From NCBI GenBank assembly GCA_963832875.1, contig CAWHWB010000015.1:62001-126000 (forward strand): DNA of 64,000 nt. Direction: 5' to 3'. A model generated the notes under the pieces. It did not search any database. It was not told where the DNA came from and saw nothing but the letters and a program-made list of their open reading frames with translations. The translations under genes were made by a program, and so were the position numbers. This DNA is from AP-15 sp963832875. Lineage in GTDB: Bacteria; Pseudomonadota; Alphaproteobacteria; ATCC43930; CGMCC-115725. Shown piece after piece: positions 16,923 through 25,732 of this stretch; within the stretch, counting starts at the first letter, position 1, and each line of letters begins with the position of its first letter.

Positions 16923-17939
16923 TCACTCGTCCTCCTCGAAGCCGGTAAGCTCCAGCGCGCGGGCGCGGTAGCCCCTCTTCGTCGCGTAATGAACGAGCGC
17001 TTCCTCGCGCCCGTGGGTGACCCAGATCTCGTCGGCCGCGACCTCGTCGATTGTGGCGGTCAGCTCGTCCCAATCGGCATGGTCGGAAATCACCAGCGGC
17101 AATTCGACGCCGGCGGCCTTGGCGCGCTGGCGCACCCGCATCCAGCCCGAGGCCAGCGCGACCACCGGATCGGGCAGTCGGCGCGACCAGATGTCGGCCA
17201 ACGCCGCGGGCGGGGCCAAGACGATACGGCCCTTGAGCGCGTCGCGCGCGACGCCGGTCGCTGGCAATAGCGGCCCCAGCCCCACGCCGAGGTTCCCATA
17301 GAGCTCGCAGAGGCCGATTAGCGCGCCGTGCAGATAGATCGGCTCCTCGTAGCCGGCGCGCCGCAACAGCGCCAATACGCGCTGGCATTTACCCAGCGCA
17401 TAGACTCCGACGAGATGGCAGCGCTCCGGGAACAGCGCCAGCGAATGCAAGAGCTTGTCAATCTCTTGACGATCCGGCGGGTGACGGAAAACCGGCAGCG
17501 CAAAGGTCGCTTCGGTGATGAAAAGATCGCAATTCTGCGGCTCGAACGGGGCGCAGGTCGGATCCGGCCGGCGCTTGTAGTCGCCGGAAGCGACAATTCG
17601 GCTTCCACGATAATCGAGCACGATCTGGGCACTGCCGAGCACATGGCCAGCCGGCACGAGCCGCACTGCGACCTCGCCGACCGCCAGGCTCCGGCCATAG
17701 GCGAGCGGCTGCAACGCCCCGCCGGCCGCCTCGCCATAGCGCGCCTGCATGATTGCGATCGTCTCGGCGGTGGCCAGCACCCGCGCGTTGCCGGAACGCG
17801 CGTGGTCGCCATGCCCGTGGGTGATCGCCGCGCGCGGCACCGGCTGCCGCGGATCGATATGGAAATCGCCCGGAATGCAATAGAGCCCGGCGGCGGTGGT
17901 CCTGATCCAGCTCTCGGGCGACGGGGCGGCGATCGGCAT
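16923..17939 (-). CDS. Ligase-associated DNA exonuclease (metallo-beta-lactamase fold)
   Basis: A 338-residue metallo-beta-lactamase and beta-CASP-type nuclease. The metal motif ITHGHGDHARSG (His41, His43, Asp45, His46) is present, then PAGHVLGSAQIVLDYRG, SGDYKRRPDPTC and a late LVISDHADWDEL histidine. This is the exonuclease that accompanies the ATP-dependent ligase downstream, and both are likely translated from one message. Family knowledge places it in a four-gene repair cassette; the helicase and phosphoesterase are not in the window. The ATG at 17939 has no strong ribosome site, and a slightly different start is possible. Confidence 0.88.
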   Translation of the reverse strand: MPIAAPSPESWIRTTAAGLYCIPGDFHIDPRQPVPRAAITHGHGDHARSGNARVLATAETIAIMQARYGEAAGGALQPLAYGRSLAVGEVAVRLVPAGHVLGSAQIVLDYRGSRIVASGDYKRRPDPTCAPFEPQNCDLFITEATFALPVFRHPPDRQEIDKLLHSLALFPERCHLVGVYALGKCQRVLALLRRAGYEEPIYLHGALIGLCELYGNLGVGLGPLLPATGVARDALKGRIVLAPPAALADIWSRRLPDPVVALASGWMRVRQRAKAAGVELPLVISDHADWDELTATIDEVAADEIWVTHGREEALVHYATKRGYRARALELTGFEEDE

Positions 17940-18050
17940 CGGGAAACCGGCAATCTCGGCGGCGACAAAGTCCCGATATGGGGCGTCTGCGCCGGGAGGG
18001 AAACCGCCCGCCCGCCTGCACCGGTTCGAGCCGGGCCTTCGGCGATCGGC

Positions 18051-18746
18051 TCAGATCAGCCGTTCGATCGCGGCGGGGTCGCGGATTATGATCGAACCCT
18101 TGGCGAGCTCGATCAGCCCCGCCCGCTGCCAAGCCTGCAGCAGCTTGTTGACGCTCTCGCGCGAACTGCCGACGATATGGCCGAGCTCGGTCTGCGAAAG
18201 CTGCAGGGCCAGCGCCGAACTGCGGATATCCTGCTGTCTCGAATGTTCGGCGAGATGCAACAGCGCCTTGGCGACCCGCGCTTCGAGATGGCGGAACAAG
18301 AGGTCCTCGACCTGCTCGCTGGTCTGCCGCAGACGCTGGCACAGGATTCTGATCAGCATCAGGCAGATGTCGGCCCGGCTTTCGAGAAACGGCATGAAGT
18401 CGCGCCGATTAAGCACCAGCAGCTCGCAATCGGTCATGGCGACGGCGTCGCCGCTGCGCTCGCCACCGTCGAGGGTTGCGATTTCGCCGACAATCTCGCC
18501 GCCGGTAATGATATTTAAAACGATTTCCTTGCCCGCCAGCGAAATCGAGCTGATTTTGACTTTGCCGCGCAGCACGATCATCATGCTGTTGCCGGGCGAA
18601 CCCTTGGCGAAAATTTCTTCGCCCGCGGGATAGCGCTCGACCCGTGAATAGCGCAAAAGAGCATCAATTTCGCTTGGACTCAATTTGCCCAGCAAAAAAT
18701 GTTGCTCGAAGATCCGGCGCTTTTCCGCATAAGTCGGGCCGATCAT
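18051..18746 (-). CDS. Crp/Fnr-family transcriptional regulator
   Basis: A 231-residue regulator with an N-terminal cyclic-nucleotide-binding-like domain (VERYPAGEEIFAKGSPGNSM, GEIVGEIATLDGGERSGDA), a long dimerisation helix and a C-terminal winged helix (LQLSQTELGHIVGSSRESVN KLL). The DNA-recognition helix is of the E-x-x-S-R-E type typical of this family. No N-terminal cysteines for an FNR iron-sulfur cluster are seen. The GEIATLDGGERSGDA phosphate-binding loop suggests a cyclic nucleotide could bind. ATG 18746 is used because GGGAG lies six bases upstream; GTG 18761 is the alternative. A small gene lies 101 bases upstream on the same strand. A giant cyclase gene follows in the other direction, which makes a regulatory link tempting but unproven. 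Confidence 0.9.
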   Translation of the reverse strand: MIGPTYAEKRRIFEQHFLLGKLSPSEIDALLRYSRVERYPAGEEIFAKGSPGNSMMIVLRGKVKISSISLAGKEIVLNIITGGEIVGEIATLDGGERSGDAVAMTDCELLVLNRRDFMPFLESRADICLMLIRILCQRLRQTSEQVEDLLFRHLEARVAKALLHLAEHSRQQDIRSSALALQLSQTELGHIVGSSRESVNKLLQAWQRAGLIELAKGSIIIRDPAAIERLI

Positions 18747-18847
18747 CACAGTCTCCCGCACACTGGCGCGAAACGAGCGCAGCCTTCGGCGTTGGCCGAT
18801 GCCGCGCTTGGCGAGTTAACCTAACTAGCCGTGCAGTATAGCCAGTT

Positions 18848-19072
18848 TTACCGGTGCTCGTCTCGCGCGATCTGCAAATTTACGCTGCGGAACCAGCCGC
18901 GCAGCCGGGCCGGCAAAGCCGCAGCGTGGCGTGTCGAGAGGACATGCGGGGCAACGGCCACCGGGCAGGCCGCGACGTTCTGCGGCTCGCGCTCGAGCAT
19001 GGCCAGTGCGCAGATCTGCTCGGCCTCGGCTTCCTCGGTCCAGCGCCGCAGCGTCGGCCTCCGGGGGGTCAT
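18848..19072 (-). CDS. Small hypothetical protein
   Basis: A 74-residue frame starting MTPRRPTLRRWTEEAEAEQI, with a good ribosome site (CAGGAG, seven bases before the ATG). The product has an N-terminal acidic helix, two cysteines (about residues 21 and 35) and a C-terminal basic stretch. No family is recognised. It precedes the Crp/Fnr gene on the same strand and may share its transcript. The 235 bases from 19073 to 19307, between it and the cyclase gene, hold only divergent promoter DNA with no clear motif. Confidence 0.55.
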   Translation of the reverse strand: MTPRRPTLRRWTEEAEAEQICALAMLEREPQNVAACPVAVAPHVLSTRHAAALPARLRGWFRSVNLQIARDEHR

Positions 19073-19307
19073 GACGAGCTCCTGACGTGTTTTCGGACGC
19101 GACTGTCAAATATCACCGACCGTTCGCCGGCCCTGTGACCCGCCTCACACGGCGCGGCATTTAGTTTAAATTCTGCTTACCGGCTGAACCGCGTCGCGCC
19201 GATCGCATCCGCCCGCCGCCCGCGAAACTTGCCAATCATGCCGCGCATCGGATATTGGTAACTCTCTCGCCGACACCAGCATCCCGGCGCGATTCCGGAG
19301 GCCGGGC

Positions 19308-22300
19308 ATGAGATGCTCTCGGTGCCACGCCGAGAACCCCGCCGGTGTAAAGTTCTGCGGCCGATGCGCGGCCCCGCTCGATACCATCTGCGGCTCCTGC
19401 GGTGCGGTCAACCCGCGGCAAAATCGCTATTGCGGCCAATGCGCGGCCCCGCTCGACACCGCGCGCGCGCCCGGTTTCGCCGGACCCGCGGCGGATGCGC
19501 CGCTCGGATCCGGCCCGACCATCCGGCCCGACCCCGGCGAGATCAAGCAGGTCAGCGTGCTGTTCTGCGACATCGCCGGCTCCACCGCGCTGACCGAGCG
19601 CCTCGGCGCCGAAGCGATGCGCGACCTCGTCACCCGGTTTCTCGAAATCTCGATCGCCGAGGTCGAGCGCTATGAGGGAACCGTGCCGCAATTCACCGGC
19701 GACGGTTTCATGGCGGTTTTCGGCGCGCCGCGAACCCAGGAAGACCACGTGCGGCGCGCCGTGCTGGCCGCGCTCGGCATCCGCCAGGCGCTGGGCGGGA
19801 GGAGTGGTGTGCACGAGCGGGATCGGCTCCAGCTGCCGCAGATCCATATCGGCATCCACACCGGCCCGGTCGTGTTCGGCCCGATCGGCGCCAATTTTTC
19901 GATCGAGACCGCGATCGGCGACACCGCCAACTTCGCCGCCCATCTGCAACAGGCGGCCGGGCCCGGAATCATCCTGTTGAGCGAGGCGACCCGGCTCTCG
20001 GCGCACAGCTATGCGCGCGTCGAGCCGGTCGGGCCACTCGCGGTCAAAGGCAGGACCGAGCCGGTCTTGGCCTATCGCCTGATCGGGGTTTCGCTGCGCC
20101 GCGCCGCCCGTGACGGGCCGATGCCCGAACGGACGACAAATTTCGTCGATCGCACCGCCGAGGTTGCGACCTTGCAGCGTTTGATCGAAGAGGCTGAAGG
20201 CGGCCGCGGCCACGCCGTGGGCATCGTCGGCGAACCGGGCATCGGCAAATCCCGGATTATCGATGAGGTTCGTTCCCGGCTGGGTCCCGGCCGCGTCACT
20301 TGGGTCGAGGGCCGGTGTCTTTCCTACGGCACGGCGATCCCTTACCTGCTCGCCCTCGATCTGTTGCGCAGCAATTGCGGGATCGTCGAGACCGACGCGC
20401 CCGATGACATCAGCGGCAAGCTCCGCGCCGCACTCAACGAAGTTGGAATGGATGCCGAGGAGCAGAGCCCGTTCCTGCTTCATGCGCTGGGGATCAAAGG
20501 GATCGAGGAACCGGCACTCTTGTCGCGGCCCGAGGCGATCAAGGAGAAGACATTCGAGATCCTTCGCCTGATGGCGGTCAACGGCAGTCGGCGACGCCCG
20601 CTGGTGCTGGTACTGGAGGATCTGCACTGGATTGATAGCCTGTCGCACGAATTTGTCGGCTATTTGGCCGAAAGCGTTCCCGGCGCCGGCATTCTGGTCC
20701 TCGCCACCCATCGCCCGGAATACCGCGCGCCGTGGCTCGGCAAATCCTATGCGGAACAGATCGCGCTGCAGCCGCTGAGCCCCGGCGACAGCCGGCACGT
20801 CGTTCGCTCGGTGTCGGTGCTGCGCGACAACACCCTGGCCGACCCGGTGACCGAGGAGATCGTCGCCAAGGGCGACGGCAACCCGCTATTTCTCGAGCAG
20901 CTGGCATTGCATGCCGGAGAAGCCAAAGGCCGCCGCTCGGAGCTGAGGGTGCCGGCCACGATCCATGACGTGGTGATGGCGCGCATCGATCGCCTGCCGG
21001 GCGAAGCAAAGCTGCTGCTGCAGACCGCCGCCGTGATCGGCCGGGAATTCTCGCTCAGGCTGCTAGGGGCGGTTTGGCCGCACCGCGGCGGGACCGAAGC
21101 GCTGCTGCGCGAGTTGTGCCGCCTCGACTTCCTTTACGAACGGGACGAGCCCGAGGGCACGATCTACGTCTTCCGCCATGCGCTGACCCAGGAAGCGGCC
21201 TATGGGAGCCTCTTGGAGCGGCAGCGGCGCGCCAGCCATGCTGCCATCGGCAGCGCGCTCGAAGCTCTCTACGCCGGCCGCACCGATGAGGTGGCGGAAG
21301 TGTTGGCCTTGCATTTCAGCCGCAGCGACGACAACGAAAAAGCCGTCGACTATGCGATCGCCGCCGCCGAAAAATCGCAACGCCGCTGGGCCAACAACGA
21401 GGCGCTCGCTTATTTCGACGATGCGCTCCGCCGCCTCGGCGCGATGCCCGACAGCGCACCCAACCGGCAGCGCCGGATCGACGCCGTGCTCAACCAGGCC
21501 GAAGTCAAATATGCGCTCGGCGCGTACGCGGACCACTTCCGTGCGCTCGAAGAGATCCGCGAGATTGTCGCCGCGAGCGAGCCGCGGCGGCGCGCTACTT
21601 GGCACTATTGGACGGGTTTTCTGCACAGTCTGACCGAGGGACGGCCGGAAATTGCCGTCGATCACTGTCGGCGAGCGGCGGCGATCGCGGCCGAGGCCGG
21701 TCTCGAAGACATCGCAGCCGTCTCGGGTTCCTGCCTGACCCAGGTGCTTCTCGTCGCCGGGGAGCTTGATGACGCGGTTGCGGCGGGCGAACGTGCGCTG
21801 GCGAGCTTCGAGTTGCGCGGCGATCTGTGGTGGGCCGGCCGCACGCTTTGGTTTCTCAGCATCACGGCGAACTACCTCGGCGACTGGGGCTCGAGCTTGA
21901 GCTATTGCCGGCGTGCGCTCGATTACGGCGTTGCTCTCGACGATCTGCGCCTCAAAGCCGTCAGCTGGTCGCGGATGGGAGCGGCTTATATCCAGCAAGG
22001 CGATATCGAGCGCGGTCTCGAGTGTTGCGACGAGGCGCTGAGGCTGGCGCCGATCCCTCGGGATGCAGCCTGGGCCAGGGTAGTATGCGGCTACGGGCAG
22101 ATCAGGACCGGCCAAATCGACCCCGGCGTCGCCACCTTGACCGAGGCGCTCGCCTGGTTCGCGAATTCGCAAATGCGCTACACCTATTTGGTTGGAGCAT
22201 TGTGGCTGGCCGAGGGTCACCTGCGTCGCGGCGATCGACCCGCCGCCCTGTCGCTGGCCCGCGACGCGCTCGAGACCTGCCGACGGGCGGGCTATCGCCA

Positions 22301-22586
22301 CTTCGAAGGCAGGGCGTGCTGGCTGGTCAGCGACTGCCTCGCCACCGAAGCGCCGGACCAGGCCGAGGCCTATGTCCGCTCGGCGATCGGCATCTTCAAA
22401 CGGGTCGGCGCGCGCAACGATCTGGCCCGAGCGATTGCGACTCACGCGAGATTGCGGCGGGCGGCTGGCGATGTCGCAAGGGCGCGTGAGCTGCTGGTCG
22501 CGGCTGACACGATCTTTCGCGCGCTCGGGACACGGGACGAGCCCATTCGGATCGCCGCCGAGCTCGCCCAATTGCCGGTAGTGTGA
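19308..22586 (+). CDS. Zinc-ribbon / class III nucleotide cyclase / AAA ATPase / TPR protein
   Basis: A 1,092-residue multidomain protein. Residues 1-45 hold two CX2C-X10-CX2C zinc ribbons (Cys3, 6, 17, 20 and Cys28, 31, 42, 45). Residues about 80-255 form a class III adenylate/guanylate cyclase domain with metal-binding Asp88 (FCDIAGST) and Asp132 (FTGDGFMAVFG). Residues about 278-560 are an AAA16-type ATPase with Walker A GEPGIGKS (308-315) and Walker B LVLVLEDLHW. The rest is helical with TPR-like repeats. Such proteins are common in Alphaproteobacteria, and their inputs are mostly unknown. Both cyclase metal residues and the Walker A motif are present, so both domains could be active. It has a Crp/Fnr regulator nearby, the class of protein that senses cyclic nucleotides. 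Confidence 0.92.
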   Translation: MRCSRCHAENPAGVKFCGRCAAPLDTICGSCGAVNPRQNRYCGQCAAPLDTARAPGFAGPAADAPLGSGPTIRPDPGEIKQVSVLFCDIAGSTALTERLGAEAMRDLVTRFLEISIAEVERYEGTVPQFTGDGFMAVFGAPRTQEDHVRRAVLAALGIRQALGGRSGVHERDRLQLPQIHIGIHTGPVVFGPIGANFSIETAIGDTANFAAHLQQAAGPGIILLSEATRLSAHSYARVEPVGPLAVKGRTEPVLAYRLIGVSLRRAARDGPMPERTTNFVDRTAEVATLQRLIEEAEGGRGHAVGIVGEPGIGKSRIIDEVRSRLGPGRVTWVEGRCLSYGTAIPYLLALDLLRSNCGIVETDAPDDISGKLRAALNEVGMDAEEQSPFLLHALGIKGIEEPALLSRPEAIKEKTFEILRLMAVNGSRRRPLVLVLEDLHWIDSLSHEFVGYLAESVPGAGILVLATHRPEYRAPWLGKSYAEQIALQPLSPGDSRHVVRSVSVLRDNTLADPVTEEIVAKGDGNPLFLEQLALHAGEAKGRRSELRVPATIHDVVMARIDRLPGEAKLLLQTAAVIGREFSLRLLGAVWPHRGGTEALLRELCRLDFLYERDEPEGTIYVFRHALTQEAAYGSLLERQRRASHAAIGSALEALYAGRTDEVAEVLALHFSRSDDNEKAVDYAIAAAEKSQRRWANNEALAYFDDALRRLGAMPDSAPNRQRRIDAVLNQAEVKYALGAYADHFRALEEIREIVAASEPRRRATWHYWTGFLHSLTEGRPEIAVDHCRRAAAIAAEAGLEDIAAVSGSCLTQVLLVAGELDDAVAAGERALASFELRGDLWWAGRTLWFLSITANYLGDWGSSLSYCRRALDYGVALDDLRLKAVSWSRMGAAYIQQGDIERGLECCDEALRLAPIPRDAAWARVVCGYGQIRTGQIDPGVATLTEALAWFANSQMRYTYLVGALWLAEGHLRRGDRPAALSLARDALETCRRAGYRHFEGRACWLVSDCLATEAPDQAEAYVRSAIGIFKRVGARNDLARAIATHARLRRAAGDVARARELLVAADTIFRALGTRDEPIRIAAELAQLPVV

Positions 22587-22656
22587 GCCGGTTCACACTT
22601 GCAATTGTTTGGAGATCTTAGCATCAATAAACCCGACCTGGGTAAGGGAGGGGCCA

Positions 22657-23013
22657 ATGGCGATGGTAGACGATCTTGGCAAGCTGATTTGCGACATGAA
22701 CCCGTACACGGAAATGCCGAAGTGGGACATGTCCGGGGCGTTGTCCACCGGCACGATGGACCCTTACGTCGGCAATCCGACGCCAACCGTGCCGCCGACC
22801 GGCACCATCGCCCAAATCGAGGTCGAACGGGAAGGCCATTACCCGGCCGAGTGGAATTTCAAGGGGCAAGCGTTCAATGTGAACACTGCTCTCAAAATCC
22901 GCTATCGCTTCCCGGTGTTGGGAAAACCCGCAACCCCCGGCGCTACTCCCCCGATATTGTATTGGATCACCGAAAACCTGCTGATCGGCTACGTCGGCGC
23001 AAATGGCGGCTAG
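22657..23013 (+). CDS. Hypothetical 118-residue protein
   Basis: The ATG at 22657 follows GGGAGG, and an earlier in-frame ATG at 22609 does not. The protein begins MAMVDDLGKLICDMNPYTEM and contains a proline- and threonine-rich linker (GNPTPTVPPTG), then a segment predicted as beta strands (AQIEVEREGHYPAEWNFKGQ, ALKIRYRFPVLG). No signal peptide or membrane segment is visible. I do not recognise a family. It starts 70 bases after the cyclase gene and may be its operon partner. Codon use is like that of its neighbours. Confidence 0.65.
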   Translation: MAMVDDLGKLICDMNPYTEMPKWDMSGALSTGTMDPYVGNPTPTVPPTGTIAQIEVEREGHYPAEWNFKGQAFNVNTALKIRYRFPVLGKPATPGATPPILYWITENLLIGYVGANGG

Positions 23014-23108
23014 CTAGGCTAATACCCGGCACCACCGGCATTTAAGGACTTCACGGACCCTTAACTACTCTCGCCTAAAATCCGAGTGGTTGATTTTCGG
23101 GCGGCGGC

Positions 23109-23636
23109 ATGATCGGCTGGGCGCTGCGCTGGGTGCTTTTGTGGTGCGGCGTGACCGTGGTTTGTGTCGCGGTCGTCCGCGGCGACAAATGGCGGCCGTC
23201 GATCGGTGCGGCGAAACCCGAAATCATGCTGCGCGGCCCGACCTCAGCAGAGCCGCGACCGGGGCCGGCGTTTGATACTCTCGTCTATCCCGCCGACCGG
23301 GCCGGCCATGTCATGATCGACGCGGTGGTCAATGGCGCGCCGATGCGGCTCCTGGTCGATACCGGCGCCAGCCTTGTCACCTTGACCCCGGCCGACGCGC
23401 GCGCCGCCGGCATCGCCCCTGGCCAGCTCGTGTTCAACCGGCGCGCCAGCACCGCCAACGGCATTGTCCGCATGGCGGGGGTGACCTTGCGCGAAATCCG
23501 CATTGGCCAGCTGTCGATCGGCAAGGTTCCCGCCGCGGTGCTTGAAGACCTGAACGTGTCGTTGCTGGGAATGAGCTTTCTCGGTCGCTTGCAGAGCTAT
23601 GAGATGCGCGACGGCAAGCTGACCATCACCTGGTAG
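23109..23636 (+). CDS. Retropepsin-like aspartic protease, membrane-anchored
   Basis: A 175-residue protein with an N-terminal membrane anchor (MIGWALRWVLLWCGVTVVCV) and a periplasmic clan AA protease domain. The catalytic motif LLVDTGASLVTLTP is present, followed by flap-like strands (TANGIVRMAGVTLREIRIGQ) and the late NVSLLGMSFLGRL block. This is the one-domain retropepsin family common in Alphaproteobacteria, which would work as a dimer. The physiological substrate is not known. It is transcribed alone. Confidence 0.87.
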   Translation: MIGWALRWVLLWCGVTVVCVAVVRGDKWRPSIGAAKPEIMLRGPTSAEPRPGPAFDTLVYPADRAGHVMIDAVVNGAPMRLLVDTGASLVTLTPADARAAGIAPGQLVFNRRASTANGIVRMAGVTLREIRIGQLSIGKVPAAVLEDLNVSLLGMSFLGRLQSYEMRDGKLTITW

Positions 23637-23832
23637 GGACCGCGGTCACGGCCGCTCGGGTGAAGGGCGTCGGTTCCCTCCTAAAGTCACTTCTATGCCC
23701 ACCTCCTTAGTCATTCCCGCTTCCGCCAAGCCTTCCGGGAAACCCAGGATGAAAGGATCAATCGCGACTGCGACCAGTCTCAAGCGGAATGGACTGCACG
23801 CTCTTTCGCGAAGCGACAGCCAAGGGATTGGC

Positions 23833-25035
23833 TCAGGGCTCGGTTGATCCGACGCCTCGTAATAAGCGGCGCGCGATCGACCAGCGGTGCACTTCGGAGG
23901 GCCCGTCATAGATGCGGAACGGGCGGACCTCGCGGAACAGCCGCGCTACGATCGTTTCATCGGTGATGCCGAGCCCGCCCAATATCTGCATGCTGCGATC
24001 GACGATCCGCCAGATCGCCTCCGAGCAGACGACCTTGGCCATGCTCGATTCGTGGCCGGCGCGCTGGCCCTGGTCGAGGAGCCAAGCGGTGTGCCAGATG
24101 ACGAGGCGGCTGGTGTGCAGGTCCATCGCGTTGTCGGCGAGCATGAAGCCCACTCCCTCGTGCTCGCCCAAGGGCTTGCCGAAGGCGGTGCGGCGGCGGG
24201 CGTAATTGGCGGCGATGTCGTGGGCGCGCCGGGCCGCGCCGAGCCAGCGCATGCAATGCGTCAGCCGCGCCGGCGCCAGCCGCACTTGCGCATAGCGGAA
24301 ACCGTCCCCGACCCGGCCGAGCACCGCGCTTTCCGGTACCCGCAGCCCGTCGAGCCGGATCACCGCGTGGCCGCCCGACATGTACTGGTCGAGGGTGTCG
24401 AGCACCCGCTCGACGACGATTCCCGGCGCCGACATCGGCGCGAGAAACATCGTCGCGCCAGCCGGGCCGCCGTCGTTGCTGTCGATCTTCGCCATGATGA
24501 TTGCGAATTCGGCACCTACGGCGCCGGTGATCAGCCATTTTTTACCGTCGATGATAAAATCGCCACGATTGCCGCCGGTCTCCCGGCGTGCCGTCGTTTT
24601 CAGCATCGAGGGATCCGAGCCGGCGCCGGGAGCGGGCTCGGTCATCATAAAGCAAGAACGAGTCTCGCCCGCCGCCAATGGCCGCAGCCAGCGCTCCTTC
24701 TGGTCCGCCTCGGCGACCTGTTCGAGGAGGTGCATATTGGCCTCGTCCGGGGCAAAACAATTGAGCGCCACCGGCCCCAGCGGCGAATAGCCCGCCTCCT
24801 CGAATATCACAGCCTGGGCGCAGTAACCGAGACCGAGCCCGCCCCATTCGTGCCCGACATGCGGCGACAACAGCCCCGCCTCTCGCCCTAGCGCCACGAG
24901 CTCGCGGCGCAGTTCGGGGGCGGGGCCATGCGGCGTCTGCCGCGGATCGGTCTCGTAAGGGATGACCCGCTCGCGCACGAAACGTCGAGTGCGCTCCTGC
25001 AACGTGACGAGATCGTCGGACAACGCGAAATCCAT
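23833..25035 (-). CDS. Acyl-CoA dehydrogenase
   Basis: A 400-residue flavoprotein that oxidises acyl-CoA to enoyl-CoA. Start MDFALSDDLVTLQERTRRFV at 25035 has GGAG upstream. The FAD/substrate block RSCFMMTEPAPGAGSDP, the mid-domain FIIDGKKWLITGA and the C-terminal ARRTAFGKPLGEHEGV and MQILGGLGIT-type blocks are all seen. The length suits the ACAD10/11-like or isovaleryl type. It is divergent from an XRE regulator gene whose product may control it. The gap on its other side (23637-23832) has only a degenerate repeat. Confidence 0.92.
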   Translation of the reverse strand: MDFALSDDLVTLQERTRRFVRERVIPYETDPRQTPHGPAPELRRELVALGREAGLLSPHVGHEWGGLGLGYCAQAVIFEEAGYSPLGPVALNCFAPDEANMHLLEQVAEADQKERWLRPLAAGETRSCFMMTEPAPGAGSDPSMLKTTARRETGGNRGDFIIDGKKWLITGAVGAEFAIIMAKIDSNDGGPAGATMFLAPMSAPGIVVERVLDTLDQYMSGGHAVIRLDGLRVPESAVLGRVGDGFRYAQVRLAPARLTHCMRWLGAARRAHDIAANYARRRTAFGKPLGEHEGVGFMLADNAMDLHTSRLVIWHTAWLLDQGQRAGHESSMAKVVCSEAIWRIVDRSMQILGGLGITDETIVARLFREVRPFRIYDGPSEVHRWSIARRLLRGVGSTEP

Positions 25036-25139
25036 CGGCGGCTCCAGAGGAATTGGTCGAGCGGGGGCAGCCCCGACATCGTCCGGGTTCGGTCGCATTC
25101 GGTCAAGCCGACGTCATGCGCATTTTCGTAATTGCTATG

Positions 25140-25168
25140 TTGACATGTTAGTGGAATTATGCAATAGT
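25140..25168 (+). promoter_or_regulatory. Sigma70-like promoter for the XRE gene
   Basis: TTGACA at 25140-25145 and AATAGT at 25163-25168 are separated by 17 bases, in an AT-rich pocket of otherwise GC-rich DNA. The expected start of transcription falls at about 25175, which is the A of an in-frame ATG, so a leaderless message is possible. Confidence 0.5.
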
Positions 25169-25294
25169 GTGCGTATGACAACATTTGCACTCGCGCCGCG
25201 AGCGGGCGCTCATTCGAAATCCGCGCGCGCCGGCGCCGCCCTCTCGGCCCGTCTGTTTGGCCCGCGACACAATCCGCAACACGAGGAGAAGCCG

Positions 25295-25573
25295 ATGACT
25301 TCCGCGGCCGATGCCCAGGCCTGCATTCGCTCCGCCCTGCGCCGCCGCCGGCGCGCCTTGGGGTTGACCCAGGAGCAGGCCGCGCAAATCCTCGGCGTGC
25401 CGCGCCTGACCTATCACCGCATCGAAACGGGGGCGCGCCGCATCCATTTCGCCGATTTGGCGGCACTTTGCGACCTCTATGACTGCGATCCCGCCGAACT
25501 TCTGCAGGACGGCCAGCTCGCGGCCGCCTACGCCCATGCCGAAACGGCGCTCCTTGGGGAAGCATCGGCGTAA
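25295..25573 (+). CDS. XRE-family helix-turn-helix regulator
   Basis: A 92-residue DNA-binding protein. After a basic N-terminus the helix-turn-helix reads ALGLTQEQAAQILGVPRLTY HRIETGARR, a classic XRE domain, followed by FADLAALCDLYDCDPAELL. The ATG at 25295 has GAGGAG upstream. A longer form from the ATG at 25175 (132 residues) is possible and would be leaderless from the strong promoter at 25140; its extra N-terminus (FALAPRAGAH...) has no recognisable domain. It is divergent from the acyl-CoA dehydrogenase gene and upstream of the toxin/antitoxin-like pair, so it could control either. Confidence 0.85.
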   Translation: MTSAADAQACIRSALRRRRRALGLTQEQAAQILGVPRLTYHRIETGARRIHFADLAALCDLYDCDPAELLQDGQLAAAYAHAETALLGEASA

Positions 25574-25612
25574 CTAGCCCCAATTTGCGGAGTTTGGCGG
25601 CAGAACCGGCCG

Positions 25613-25732
25613 ATGAAAGGCTGTCAGGCGTCGGAAAACTTTACATTCCGTGCAGACGGCGATGCCAAAGCCTTGCAAACGCTTATCGGCACGATTATTG
25701 CCCATTACTATAATATGCCCTCGGAGGCCTAA
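25613..25732 (+). other. Short open frame of uncertain status before the toxin-like gene
   Basis: A 39-codon frame from ATG 25613 ends in a TAA at 25730-25732, immediately before the TTG start of the toxin-like gene. It would encode a peptide containing FRADGDAKALQTLIGTIIAH. There is no clear ribosome site and no recognised family. The stop-start contact may be chance, a leader peptide, or the tail of a lost gene. Confidence 0.2.

Noticed and set aside
15257..18746. Ligase, exonuclease and Crp as a defence system
   Set aside because: The ligase-exonuclease pair is a known repair cassette, and the regulator is a common Crp/Fnr type; nothing indicates anti-phage function.
19236..20798. 520-codon minus-strand frame opposite the cyclase domain
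   Set aside because: The plus strand carries intact zinc ribbons, cyclase metal sites and a P-loop; the antisense product has none.
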